Assembly (NCBI RefSeq): GCF_041333735.1 | Contig: NZ_JBGKFB010000001.1 | Coordinates: forward strand, 799,001 to 863,000 | Length of the DNA: 64,000 nucleotides | Source of the DNA: Veillonella sp. | Lineage (GTDB): Bacteria > Bacillota > Negativicutes > Veillonellales > Veillonellaceae | Direction: 5' to 3' | Shown: piece by piece, positions 14,386-23,620 of the stretch | Numbering within the stretch: the first letter of the stretch is position 1 | How the letters are laid out: each line of letters opens with the position of its first letter | Made by a program: the position numbers and the translations under genes | Notes under the pieces: generated by a model | Seen by the model: the letters and a program-made list of their open reading frames with translations, nothing else | Database searches by the model: none | Told to the model about the DNA's origin: nothing

Positions 14386-17300
14386 ATGGAAATGCAAACA
14401 TCGAAACAACTCATCTCAAGTCATTTGAAAAACTATCCGATTGAGAATTATTTTATAGGCCTAGATATTGGTGCAGGCTCTACAGGATGGGCAGTAACGA
14501 ATAAGTCATATGAATTATTAAAATTCAGATCACATAAAATGTGGGGCAGCCGTTTATTTGATGAAGGTGAATCAGCTGTAGGACGTCGTAGTTTCCGTTC
14601 TATACGTCGTCGTTTGGAACGCCGTAAATTACGATTAAAATTATTAGAAGAACTATTTGCTGATGCTATGGCTCAGGTAGATCCTACATTCTTCATGCGA
14701 CTTCGTGAAAGTAAATACCACTATGAGGATAAAACGACTGGTCATAGCTCTAAACATATTTTATTTATCGATAAAGATTATACAGATCAAGATTACTTTA
14801 AAGAGTATCCTACTATTTATCACTTGCGTGCAGAGTTGATGAAATCTGGTACTGATGATATTCGCAAACTATTTTTAGTGGTACACCATATTTTAAAATA
14901 TCGTGGTAACTTCCTTTATGAAGGGGCTACATTTGATTCTAATGCTTCAACGCTTGATGATGTTCTCAAACAAGCTTTAGAAAATATTACATTTAATTGC
15001 TTTGACTGTAATTCTGCTATTAGCTCTATAGGCCAAACTCTTATGGAATCTGGAAAAACAAAATCCGATAAAGCAAAGGCCATCGAACGTCTAGTTGATA
15101 CATATATAGCTACTGATATAGAAGATGCTTCTAGTAAAACTCAAAAAGAGCAGGTCAAAGAAGATAAAAAAAGACTTAAAGCATTTGCTAATTTAGTGTT
15201 AGGTTTATCTGCTAGTCTTACAGAGCTATTCGGCTCTGTAGAGGAGTTAGATGATGACCTTAAAAAGCTTCAAATAACAGGGGATACATATGAAGATAAA
15301 CGTGATGAACTAGCTAAAGCATGGGGCGATGAGATTCATATTATTGATGATTGTAAATCTGTATATGATGCTATTATTCTGATGTCCATCAAGGAGCCTG
15401 GTCTTACTATTTCTGAATCTAAGGTAAAAGCTTTCAACAAGCATAAAGATGATTTAGCTATATTGAAATCTTTACTAAAGTCTGATAGAAGCATTTACAA
15501 TGCGATGTTTAAAGTTGATGAAAAAGGGTTGCATAACTATGTACACTATATTAAACAAGGTCGTAAAGAGGAAACGAGTTGTAAGCGAGAAGATTTTTAT
15601 AAGTATACTAAGAAGATAGTTGAGGGATTGCCAGCCTCTAAGGATAAAGCATATATTCTTAGTGAAATTGAATTACAAACGTTATTGCCCTTGCAACGGA
15701 TTAAAGATAATGGTGTAATTCCGTATCAATTACATTTGGATGAACTTAAAACCATTCTTGATACATGTAAATCTAAATTTCCATTCTTAAATGAAGTGGC
15801 AGACGGTTATTCTGTAGCAGAGAAAATTATTAAAATTTTTGAGTTCCGAATTCCGTATTATGTAGGACCTTTAAATACTTATCATAATGTAGATAATGGT
15901 GGTTTTGCATGGGCAGTTCGTAAAGCTAGTGGTCGTGTCACACCATGGAATTTTGATGATAAGATTGATCGAGAAAAATCAGCAGCAGCTTTTATTAAGA
16001 ACCTTACTAATAAATGTACCTATCTTTTAGGTGAAGATGTGTTACCTAAATCCTCTCTTTTATATAGCGAGTTCATGTTGCTAAATGAGTTAAATAATAT
16101 ACGTATTGATGGTAGACCATTGGAGACGGCTGTAAAAGAACATCTTATTGACGCTGTATTCAAGCAAGACCATAAGAAAACGACTAAAAATCGTATAGAG
16201 CAGTTCTTAAAGGATAATAATTATATCCCTAAGAAGCATAAACCAGAAATTACAGGTCTTGATGGGGAGATTAAAAATGATTTGAAATCTTATCGAGACA
16301 TGGTTCGTATTCTAGGTGGTAAATTTGATATATCTATGGCTGAAGACATCATTACGGATATTACTATCTTTGGTGAAAGTAAAAAAATGTTGCGAGAAAC
16401 ATTGCGCAATAAATTTGCTTCGCACCTTGATGATGAAGCTATCAAAAAGTTGTCAAAATTAAGATATCGAGACTGGGGCCGTCTCTCTAAAAAGTTACTG
16501 AATGGTATCGAGGGTTGCGATAAAGCTGGTGATGGTACACCTGAAACTATAATTAAACTGATGCGCAATTTTAGTTATAATTTGATGGAACTATTAGGAG
16601 ATAAATTTTCCTTTATGGAGCGTATCCAAGAGCTAAATGATGAATTGACTGCCAGTCAAGTAGTAGATCCCTATGACATTATCGATGAATTAGGACTTTC
16701 ACCTGCTGTTAAACGTGCAGTATGGCAGGCATTGCGTATTGTTGATGAGGTTATACATATTAAAAAAGCGTTACCATCTCGTATCTTTGTAGAGGTAACA
16801 CGGTCTAATAAAGCTGAGAAAAAGAAAAAGGACTCTCGCCAAAAACGATTATCTGATTTATATGCAGCGATTAAAAAAGACGAAGCTTTATTAAGTGGGC
16901 TAAAGGCCACCGAGTTTGAAGGCTTGAAATCAGGCTTAGCTAATTATAATGATGCGGATTTGAGAAGTAAAAAACTCTATTTATACTACACTCAAATGGG
17001 TCGTTGTGCTTATACAGGTGAAGTTATTGATATAGCACTTTTAAATACGGATAACTACGATATCGATCATATTTATCCTCGTAGCCTTACTAAGGATGAT
17101 AGTTTTGACAATTTAGTGTTATGTAAACGAACAGCAAATGCGCAGAAATCAGATACCTATCCAATTGCTGAGGGGGTTCAAAAGGTACAAAAACCATTCT
17201 GGAATTTCTTAAAACAACAAGGACTTATTAGCGAACGAAAATATGCGCGTCTGACTCGTAACACGCCTCTTACAGCTGATGATCTAAGTGGCTTTATTGC

Positions 17301-18582
17301 TCGTCAATTGGTAGAAACCAATCAATCTGTAAAAGCTGCTACAACTTTACTGCGTCGTCTTTACCCAGAAATTGATGTAGTCTTTGTAAAAGCTGAGAAT
17401 GTAACGGACTTCCGTCATGATAATAACTTTATTAAGGTTCGCTCATTGAACCACCATCACCATGCTAAAGATGCATATTTAAATATCGTAGTTGGCAATG
17501 TGTACCATGAGAAATTTACACGTAATTTCCGTTCATTCTTCCAAAAGAATGGAGCTAATCGTACATATAACTTAGCGAAGATGTTCAACTATGATGTTAC
17601 CTGTACTAATGCTAAAGATGGGAAAGCTTGGGATGTAAAAACAAGTATGGATACAGTTAGCAAAATGATGGCTAGTAATGATGTGCGTGTTACTAAACGT
17701 GTTTATGAGCAAAAGGGGCAATTGGCTGATATTAATTTAACTAAGGCTAGTAAAGTTAAGGCCGATATATATTTGCCGATAAAAAGTAATGATTTAATTA
17801 TGTCTCAGAATACAAAATATGGCGGATATTCAGATATAAAAAATGCTTATTACACGATTATTGAATATAGAGATAAGAAGAATAACAGTATTAAATCTTT
17901 TTTACCAATACCTATTTTTATTGCTACAAAGAATCTGACCAATCAAGCTCTCTTAGATTATATAAAAACGATTTTACCTAAGGCTAATGATCTACGAATA
18001 ATTTATAAAAAAGTATACAATGATCAATTATTGAAAATTGATGGATTTAATTATTATCTAGGTGGACGATCAAACGACCGGTTTTGTATTGATAATGCAA
18101 TTCAACTTATAGTTCCTTTAGAGTTACAATTTTATATAAAATTAGTTGAGAAATTTACAGCTATAACATCAGAAAATAAGAATATTGCACTTAAAGCTAC
18201 GTCGGTCAAATCTAGAAATCCAATAAATAATCAGGTTGAAAATATAACCTCAGAGTATACGCAAAAACTATTCGATTATTTGGTATCTAAGTTTAACGAG
18301 CCTATTTATTTGAAGATGAGGGGGAATAAGATAACAGAAATTGATAATATAGGAAGAAAACAATTTATAAAACTTTCTCTAGAAGAACAATGTAAAGCAT
18401 TAGCAGAGTTGCTTAATATTTTTACTAATATGAATAAAAAACTATCTTTAAGTACTATAAATATTAGTGCATCTCGTAAAGTTGTTAATTTTAAAATTTC
18501 GACATTAGATGAATTTAAAATTATAAATGAATCTATTACAGGATTATATTCTAATGAGATCACCATAGTTTCAAACGAGTGA
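14386..18582 (+). CDS. cas9: CRISPR-associated endonuclease Cas9 (type II-A)
   Basis: A 1398-residue RNA-guided DNA endonuclease. RuvC-I is GLDIGAGSTGWAV with catalytic D27. The arginine-rich bridge helix (RSFRSIRRRLERRKLRLKLL) follows near 67-87. RuvC-II is RIFVEVTRS with E803. The HNH motif YDIDHIYPRS has H895 with N909 in SFDNLVL, and RuvC-III is NHHHHAKDAYLNI with D1029. All nuclease residues needed for double-strand cleavage are present. The C-terminal third is the PAM-interacting region. The annotated frame can open at 14353, but GGAGAGG lies between there and ATG 14386, so 14386 (or 14392) is the start. cas1, cas2 and csn2 follow in one operon. Confidence 0.97.
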   Translation: MEMQTSKQLISSHLKNYPIENYFIGLDIGAGSTGWAVTNKSYELLKFRSHKMWGSRLFDEGESAVGRRSFRSIRRRLERRKLRLKLLEELFADAMAQVDPTFFMRLRESKYHYEDKTTGHSSKHILFIDKDYTDQDYFKEYPTIYHLRAELMKSGTDDIRKLFLVVHHILKYRGNFLYEGATFDSNASTLDDVLKQALENITFNCFDCNSAISSIGQTLMESGKTKSDKAKAIERLVDTYIATDIEDASSKTQKEQVKEDKKRLKAFANLVLGLSASLTELFGSVEELDDDLKKLQITGDTYEDKRDELAKAWGDEIHIIDDCKSVYDAIILMSIKEPGLTISESKVKAFNKHKDDLAILKSLLKSDRSIYNAMFKVDEKGLHNYVHYIKQGRKEETSCKREDFYKYTKKIVEGLPASKDKAYILSEIELQTLLPLQRIKDNGVIPYQLHLDELKTILDTCKSKFPFLNEVADGYSVAEKIIKIFEFRIPYYVGPLNTYHNVDNGGFAWAVRKASGRVTPWNFDDKIDREKSAAAFIKNLTNKCTYLLGEDVLPKSSLLYSEFMLLNELNNIRIDGRPLETAVKEHLIDAVFKQDHKKTTKNRIEQFLKDNNYIPKKHKPEITGLDGEIKNDLKSYRDMVRILGGKFDISMAEDIITDITIFGESKKMLRETLRNKFASHLDDEAIKKLSKLRYRDWGRLSKKLLNGIEGCDKAGDGTPETIIKLMRNFSYNLMELLGDKFSFMERIQELNDELTASQVVDPYDIIDELGLSPAVKRAVWQALRIVDEVIHIKKALPSRIFVEVTRSNKAEKKKKDSRQKRLSDLYAAIKKDEALLSGLKATEFEGLKSGLANYNDADLRSKKLYLYYTQMGRCAYTGEVIDIALLNTDNYDIDHIYPRSLTKDDSFDNLVLCKRTANAQKSDTYPIAEGVQKVQKPFWNFLKQQGLISERKYARLTRNTPLTADDLSGFIARQLVETNQSVKAATTLLRRLYPEIDVVFVKAENVTDFRHDNNFIKVRSLNHHHHAKDAYLNIVVGNVYHEKFTRNFRSFFQKNGANRTYNLAKMFNYDVTCTNAKDGKAWDVKTSMDTVSKMMASNDVRVTKRVYEQKGQLADINLTKASKVKADIYLPIKSNDLIMSQNTKYGGYSDIKNAYYTIIEYRDKKNNSIKSFLPIPIFIATKNLTNQALLDYIKTILPKANDLRIIYKKVYNDQLLKIDGFNYYLGGRSNDRFCIDNAIQLIVPLELQFYIKLVEKFTAITSENKNIALKATSVKSRNPINNQVENITSEYTQKLFDYLVSKFNEPIYLKMRGNKITEIDNIGRKQFIKLSLEEQCKALAELLNIFTNMNKKLSLSTINISASRKVVNFKISTLDEFKIINESITGLYSNEITIVSNE

Positions 18583-18601
18583 GTTAATATTAGGAGCTAT
18601 T

Positions 18602-19477
18602 ATGAGTTGGCGTACAGTGGTCATAGGTAGTCGTTCTAAACTAGACTTTAAAATGAATTATATGATTATTCGTAAGGACTTTGAGACGACTAAAATATAT
18701 ATTGATGAAATCTATATGTTGATTATTGAATCTACGGCGGTGAGTCTCACCGCCGTACTCCTAAATGAATTGATTAAAAAGAAGGTAGCTATTGTTTTCT
18801 GTGATGAGAAACGGAATCCTGCTAGTGAGGTCCTTCCATTATACGGTAGTCATAATAGTAGCAAACGTTGTCGGGAGCAGGCTGATTGGTCGAAAGATTT
18901 GCAAGCTTATATTTGGACTGAAATTGTACGGCATAAAATTATGAATCAAGCCAGCTTATTGCAGCATCAAGAGTTAGCTGAGGCAGAGTTGTTATATCAA
19001 TATCTAGATGAGTTGACTTTAAACGATGAAACTCAACGTGAAGGACATGCTGCAAAGGTATATTTCAATGCTTTGTTTGGGAAATCATTTTCTAGGGAAC
19101 AAGATAATCCTATTAATGCAGCCCTTAATTATGGATATGCTATCTTACTTTCAGCAGTAAATCGAGAGATTTTATCCCTAGGATATATTACTCAGTTAGG
19201 GTTAAATCACTGTAATCAATTTAATCCGTATAATTTAGGCTCTGATTTAATGGAGCCATTGCGTGGATTTGTTGATGCGGTAGTTAACAAGTTAAGACCT
19301 ACAGAATTTGACCGCAATGTAAAGCTTTCACTTATAGAACTTTTATCTGAAGATGTAAAGATAAATGATACCATTCAAACCTTTAGTGCTGCAATTCGGA
19401 TTTATTGTAAAAGTGTATTTGATGCATTGCGTACTCAAGATGCTAATCAAATTAGGTTTATAGAATATGAGCTATAG
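18602..19477 (+). CDS. cas1: CRISPR adaptation integrase Cas1
   Basis: A 291-residue protein of the type II-A Cas1 group, starting MSWRTVVIGSRSKLD with the conserved N-terminal beta domain (IVFCDEKRNPASEVLPLYGSHN). The catalytic alpha domain holds REGHAAKVYFNALFG (metal-ligand Glu), LNHCNQFNPYNLGSDLMEPLR (His and second acid) and the C-terminal helices. With Cas2 it inserts new spacers at the leader end of the array. It begins 19 nt after cas9 with TAGGAGC as ribosome binding site and overlaps cas2 by 11 nt. Confidence 0.96.
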   Translation: MSWRTVVIGSRSKLDFKMNYMIIRKDFETTKIYIDEIYMLIIESTAVSLTAVLLNELIKKKVAIVFCDEKRNPASEVLPLYGSHNSSKRCREQADWSKDLQAYIWTEIVRHKIMNQASLLQHQELAEAELLYQYLDELTLNDETQREGHAAKVYFNALFGKSFSREQDNPINAALNYGYAILLSAVNREILSLGYITQLGLNHCNQFNPYNLGSDLMEPLRGFVDAVVNKLRPTEFDRNVKLSLIELLSEDVKINDTIQTFSAAIRIYCKSVFDALRTQDANQIRFIEYEL

Positions 19478-19787
19478 ATTTATGAGAATATTAGTGATGT
19501 TTGATTTGCCGACGTTAACTTCGGAAAATCGAAAAGAATATAGGAATTTTAGAAAGTATTTAATTGTATCTGGCTTTCTTATGTTACAAGAGTCTGTATA
19601 TTCAAAGCTCGTTCTTAATACGACAAGCGCTAATCTTATCATGGAACATGTACGTAAAAATAAGCCATCGAGTGGTAGCTTATTTATGTTAACTGTTACA
19701 GAAAAGCAGTTTTCTAGAATGGAAATTGTAGTTGGAAATAAGCAAAGTGAAGTTATAGATTCCACAGAGAGGGTGCTTATGATATGA
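19467..19787 (+). CDS. cas2: CRISPR adaptation protein Cas2
   Basis: A 106-residue ferredoxin-fold protein with the Cas2 opening MRILVMFDLPTLTSENRKEYRNF, the RKYLIVSGFLMLQESVYSKL helix-strand and a C-terminal beta segment. It forms the scaffold dimer between Cas1 dimers during spacer integration. The start at 19467 overlaps the end of cas1; an internal ATG at 19482 (MRILVMF) is an alternative. csn2 begins in the last codon overlap (ATGA). Confidence 0.95.
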   Translation: MSYRFMRILVMFDLPTLTSENRKEYRNFRKYLIVSGFLMLQESVYSKLVLNTTSANLIMEHVRKNKPSSGSLFMLTVTEKQFSRMEIVVGNKQSEVIDSTERVLMI

Positions 19788-20458
19788 AGTTAATGTATCA
19801 AGACTCTATATTGGACTTTGAGATATCTCATGATAAGGTAACGGTGATATCCTTTGAAGACCGGAAAGTGTTTCGTCGCATGGTTACGGAACTTGATGTA
19901 CAGTGCGATGGTGGAGAAGGGCCATGGATCTTAAATGACAATGATAAAGCTTTCAGTATAGATAAATATAGCCATATAATACTTAATCCGTTATATGTGG
20001 ATGTAAATAGTAAAACTCTATTAACTAAATTACAAAATCAATTATCTAAAGAAGCTTTGTTGATGACTGAAGAGGTCGCCGATATTGTTAATCGACTACA
20101 TACTTTTTACTACTCTTTAGAATTTGGGTATCCATTATCGATTCAACATAAACTTGAAATCGGGACTGCTGAACTTATTAAATTAGGAAGTTTTAATTTT
20201 GAGTTTAATCGTAAAGGAGATATTATGGATCTAATGTCTTATATAGAAGTGGTAGATACATTACTATCCCCTATGGTGTATATTGTGGTAAATTTAGACC
20301 TAGTTTTAAATGATGACGAAATTAATGCATTCTATCAAAATATGCTGAGTAGGCAATTACGGTTAGTTTGCTTAACAACAGGATCTCTAAACAAAGAAAA
20401 ACTTGATAAAAGCTTTATAAATGGGTATATTTTAGATAATGATTTCTGTGTTATTTAA
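19784..20458 (+). CDS. csn2: CRISPR type II-A adaptation protein Csn2
   Basis: A 224-residue Csn2, the marker gene of subtype II-A. It forms a ring-shaped tetramer that holds DNA ends during spacer capture. The family pattern is visible: MKLMYQDSILDFEI at the N-terminus, a FRRMVTELD segment, the helical middle ADIVNRLHTFYYSLEFGYPLSI, and C-terminal VYIVVNLDLVLNDDEINAFY. The start overlaps the cas2 stop. A TTGATA-17-TATATT promoter inside the 3' end (20403-20431) probably drives the CRISPR array. Confidence 0.93.
   Translation: MKLMYQDSILDFEISHDKVTVISFEDRKVFRRMVTELDVQCDGGEGPWILNDNDKAFSIDKYSHIILNPLYVDVNSKTLLTKLQNQLSKEALLMTEEVADIVNRLHTFYYSLEFGYPLSIQHKLEIGTAELIKLGSFNFEFNRKGDIMDLMSYIEVVDTLLSPMVYIVVNLDLVLNDDEINAFYQNMLSRQLRLVCLTTGSLNKEKLDKSFINGYILDNDFCVI
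20403..20431 (+). promoter_or_regulatory. Candidate CRISPR array promoter
   Basis: TTGATA (20403-20408), 17-nt spacer, TATATT (20426-20431), within the last codons of csn2. Predicted start near 20438, about 86 nt before the first repeat. Confidence 0.45.
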
Positions 20459-20523
20459 AGAGTATGCAGAATTACACCTGGTGGTAGCCCAAGTTACTCT
20501 TGAGCCTCAAATTTAATTTTGGG
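20459..20523 (+). promoter_or_regulatory. CRISPR leader
   Basis: Only 65 nt separate csn2 from the first repeat. This segment contains, in antiparallel order, complements to most of the repeat 5' half: CAGAATTACAC (20467-20477), TACTCT (20495-20500) and TCAAA (20507-20511). The leader transcript could therefore fold back on repeat 1. Leader identity rests on its position next to csn2 and on repeat degeneration at the opposite end. Confidence 0.65.
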
Positions 20524-22342
20524 GTTTGAGAGTAGTGTAATTCTGTAAACCTCTAAAACGAATCTGAATCCCAACAAGCTCAGATAGACGTTTGAGAGTA
20601 GTGTAATTCTGTAAACCTCTAAAACTTGGTCAGCATAGTTATCGTTAAAATTAGGGTTTGAGAGTAGTGTAATTCTGTAAACCTCTAAAACGACTAATCG
20701 ATTTACAAGCGCCTCGAGTTCGTTTGAGAGTAGTGTAATTCTGTAAACCTCTAAAACAATTGCTTGCTAAATTGAGCATAAGAAACAGTTTGAGAGTAGT
20801 GTAATTCTGTAAACCTCTAAAACCAATTTGGTGTATCCTTAACCGATGCCAATGTTTGAGAGTAGTGTAATTCTGTAAACCTCTAAAACCCAAATAATGC
20901 TGCAATCATAGCTTTTTGCGTTTGAGAGTAGTGTAATTCTGTAAACCTCTAAAACTCCGCTCCAAACGGCATTGCCTTTGGTACAGTTTGAGAGTAGTGT
21001 AATTCTGTAAACCTCTAAAACGAATAAAAACACCAGTACTTATCACCACCAGTTTGAGAGTAGTGTAATTCTGTAAACCTCTAAAACTGTTCTTAAAAAA
21101 TTGCTGATTTCGTAGCGGTTTGAGAGTAGTGTAATTCTGTAAACCTCTAAAACGGAAGATCTAAAGCATGTACAATCTGATATGTTTGAGAGTAGTGTAA
21201 TTCTGTAAACCTCTAAAACTTGACCCCTGAACAGGTAAACACACTTATGGTTTGAGAGTAGTGTAATTCTGTAAACCTCTAAAACTTTGCGAAAAGATGA
21301 TAGTAAATTCATTGAGTTTGAGAGTAGTGTAATTCTGTAAACCTCTAAAACTGTTTCACTTGCGTTACATCGGTGTTACATGTTTGAGAGTAGTGTAATT
21401 CTGTAAACCTCTAAAACACATTTTGAAAGTCATAATAATGACAGCATGTTTGAGAGTAGTGTAATTCTGTAAACCTCTAAAACAAGGAAACAGAGATTAT
21501 ATGGTGTGTGTTTGTTTGAGAGTAGTGTAATTCTGTAAACCTCTAAAACCACGTCTGTAGTTTCGTCCATCTCCGGTGCCGTTTGAGAGTAGTGTAATTC
21601 TGTAAACCTCTAAAACTAATCGACTAGATTGAAGACGCCCTTCTTTGTTTGAGAGTAGTGTAATTCTGTAAACCTCTAAAACTGGATTGACAGAGTCTAA
21701 GTTGACTAAACTGTTTGAGAGTAGTGTAATTCTGTAAACCTCTAAAACATTAGGCAATAAAATCAATACAGATATCTAGTTTGAGAGTAGTGTAATTCTG
21801 TAAACCTCTAAAACTTAACTCGTGAAGAAATCGCAACCATGATGGTTTGAGAGTAGTGTAATTCTGTAAACCTCTAAAACTTGCCGTCTAGCTACCGCAC
21901 CATAAGGTCTGTTTGAGAGTAGTGTAATTCTGTAAACCTCTAAAACTCTCTTTTGTGTTATAAACGCTGCTGCCGTGTTTGAGAGTAGTGTAATTCTGTA
22001 AACCTCTAAAACTAACCACTAACTATAGTGGTGATTGGACTAGTTTGAGAGTAGTGTAATTCTGTAAACCTCTAAAACACATTCCATGTTAGTTGTTGGT
22101 ATTGAGTGGTTTGAGAGTAGTGTAATTCTGTAAACCTCTAAAACTGTTGTAAAGTACAACGTATCCATATCTGGGTTTGAGAGTAGTGTAATTCTGTAAA
22201 CCTCTAAAACTAGTCTTAATGAAGTTAATTGCGCCGATTAGTTTGAGAGTAGTGTAATTCTGTAAACCTCTAAAACTAGTCTTAATGAAGTTAATTGCGC
22301 CGATTAGTTTGAGAGTAGTGTAATTCTGTAATTTATAAAAAT
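20524..22342 (+). CRISPR. Type II-A CRISPR array, 28 repeats and 27 spacers
   Basis: The 36-nt repeats begin GTTTGAGAGTAGTG and end CCTCTAAAAC. Repeat starts run every 66 nt from 20524 to 21514, then from 21581 to 22307. Spacers are 30 nt except the sixteenth (21550-21580), which is 31 nt. Repeats 1-27 look identical. Repeat 28 (22307-22342) matches for 25 nt then decays, marking the leader-distal end. Spacers 26 (22211-22240) and 27 (22277-22306) are identical. A further decayed repeat-like piece (GTTTGAAAGTAATG) begins at 22365. The tracrRNA anti-repeat lies on the opposite strand, so the crRNA is read in the + direction, in line with the cas operon. Confidence 0.97.
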
Positions 22343-22500
22343 GAGGCGGCCCACTTACACAAGTGTTTGAAAGTAATGTAATTTTGAAGATATTTTGTAG
22401 CTGTAGCATTTAAGATTAATATAATTTCAATTTAGTAGATCCTAAATCTATGAAGCAAAAGAGAAAAAAGCTGAGCTATTGTATGTCTATAAACAGCCGA
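22343..22500. other. Decayed repeat and terminator-like tail of the array
   Basis: Contains a degenerate repeat from 22365 to about 22400 behind a 22-nt pseudo-spacer. Then comes AT-rich sequence and an imperfect AAAAAGCTGAGCT/AGCCGAGCTTTT hairpin at 22466-22506 that may end the CRISPR transcript. No gene is seen. Confidence 0.55.
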
Positions 22501-22612
22501 GCTTTTATTAGTTTATTCGTATATTTATATAATATAATGATTATTATATCGTATATTAATGCATTATATAATGGGGTTAGGGTAGTTAGACGAGGTTGGG
22601 AAAATAAGATAA
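22501..22612 (+). repeat. Toxin-module leader remnant F, right direct repeat
   Basis: About 112 nt similar to 13033-13143, in the same orientation: identical for the first 29 nt (GCTTTTATTAGTTTATTCG and on). It has a TATAAT-like box at 22567-22572 and the leader GTTAGACGAGGTTGGG with the same deletion junction AAAATAAGATA. It runs directly into the ribosome binding site of the 22626 gene. Confidence 0.62.
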
Positions 22613-22625
22613 ACCGGAGGTCATT

Positions 22626-23162
22626 ATGAAAGCATTTGAAACAAAAGACTATAAAGCGTTTTCTATGTTTGAGAATCGTTGGGCTCTTGTTACGGCTGGT
22701 ACGCCTGATGACTTTAATACTTGTACGGTTAGTTGGGGCAGTATGGGCAATGTATGGGGGCCTAATGGTGGTGACATGTCCACGGTGACGGTGTATATCC
22801 ATCCGGCTCGTTACACTCAAGAGTTTATGGCTAAATACGATACCTTTACAGTTAGTTTCTTCCCTGAAAGCCAACGCAAAGCTCTTGGTTATTTAGGTTC
22901 TCATTCGGGCCGCGATGAAGATAAGGTGGCTAACTCTGGTTTAACACCAGTTGCAGCAGGCGATGGGGTAACTTTCAAAGAAGCAGATTTAACATTTGTA
23001 TGTAAAAAACTGTATGAACATCAATTTGATGAAGCTCACTTAGCGGATAACGTAAAGGAATATTATGCAGCAAATCCGTCTATGTATACCCAAGTTGGTA
23101 AAGATCGATGGGAACCACATTATATGTACATCGGCGAAGTAGTTGAGGCGATAGAGAAATAG
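22626..23162 (+). CDS. Flavin reductase-like FMN-binding protein
   Basis: A 178-residue protein of the flavin reductase / FMN-binding split-barrel family. Indicators are the WALVTAGTPDDFNTCTVSWGSMGNVW segment (FMN phosphate and isoalloxazine loop), TVYIHPARYTQEFM and the TVSFFPESQRKALGYLGSHSGRD motif typical of these reductases. They transfer electrons from NAD(P)H to flavin or bind FMN for partner enzymes. The gene has GGAGGT before the ATG. It is transcribed just downstream of the toxin-leader remnant, which may supply its promoter. It stands alone, with a terminator at 23181-23212. Confidence 0.82.
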   Translation: MKAFETKDYKAFSMFENRWALVTAGTPDDFNTCTVSWGSMGNVWGPNGGDMSTVTVYIHPARYTQEFMAKYDTFTVSFFPESQRKALGYLGSHSGRDEDKVANSGLTPVAAGDGVTFKEADLTFVCKKLYEHQFDEAHLADNVKEYYAANPSMYTQVGKDRWEPHYMYIGEVVEAIEK

Positions 23163-23180
23163 ACAATTTATGTAATATAC

Positions 23181-23212
23181 AAATAAGGCAGTCCCAAGGG
23201 ACTGCCTTATTT
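23181..23212. terminator. Terminator, symmetric
   Basis: AAATAAGGCAGTCCC and GGGACTGCCTTATTT are perfect complements separated by two bases, 18 nt after the flavin reductase gene. Confidence 0.8.
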
Positions 23213-23620
23213 GCTATTGTTTTCAAAAGAAAGTGAGACGGTATTTACTACCTGTATTTATAATAACATAGGGTATGAGTATAAAATGCCGCATGATATT
23301 GATTACAAATTCTTAGTTGTTTGAGTAAGGTTTTATGCTGTAATTTACACAAGGTTTTATGGTGTAATTTACACTATATTTTTTTGTAATTTATCAAAAT
23401 AAGTCATAAAATTGATGAAAAATCAGTATATATGAGCCGACAGTGAGGAATAGCTTATATAGTGGGTTCTTTCGTTGAGAACTACTATAAATTGTATATT
23501 TTGATAAAATTTTATGAATTTTAACCCCACAAAAAGTGCAAAATCTGATATAATAATAGTATCAGAAATAACTACGCGAATGCGTAGTTTTCTTATTTTG
23601 TGTTTGGCGTAGGTAGTCCC
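23213..23620. other. AT-rich intergenic region with tandem repeat and attenuator-like hairpin
   Basis: Holds a tandem duplication of about 22 nt (GGTTTTATGCTGTAATTTAC and GGTTTTATGGTGTAATTTAC, about 23331-23372). A TATAAT lies near 23550. A perfect hairpin AACTACGC/GCGTAGTT at about 23571-23590 is followed by TTTTCTT. The hairpin sits between the possible promoter and the gene at 23621, so it could be an attenuator. Confidence 0.45.

Noticed and set aside
22343..22400. Possible CreA-like crRNA guarding a CRISPR-linked toxin
   Set aside because: The decayed repeat and 22-nt pseudo-spacer have no adjacent toxin gene or matching target promoter that I can see; simple decay at the trailer is the easier reading.
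20651..22409. Minus-strand reading frames with repeating protein motifs (RGLQNYTTLK-like or LEVYRITLLSN-like units)
   Set aside because: They are translations of the CRISPR repeats and spacers, with a period of 22 residues matching the 66-nt repeat unit, and have no ribosome binding site.
23329..23374. Resemblance of GTGTAATTTACAC words to the CRISPR repeat core
   Set aside because: Only about eight bases match and the spacing does not fit; a simple tandem duplication explains it.
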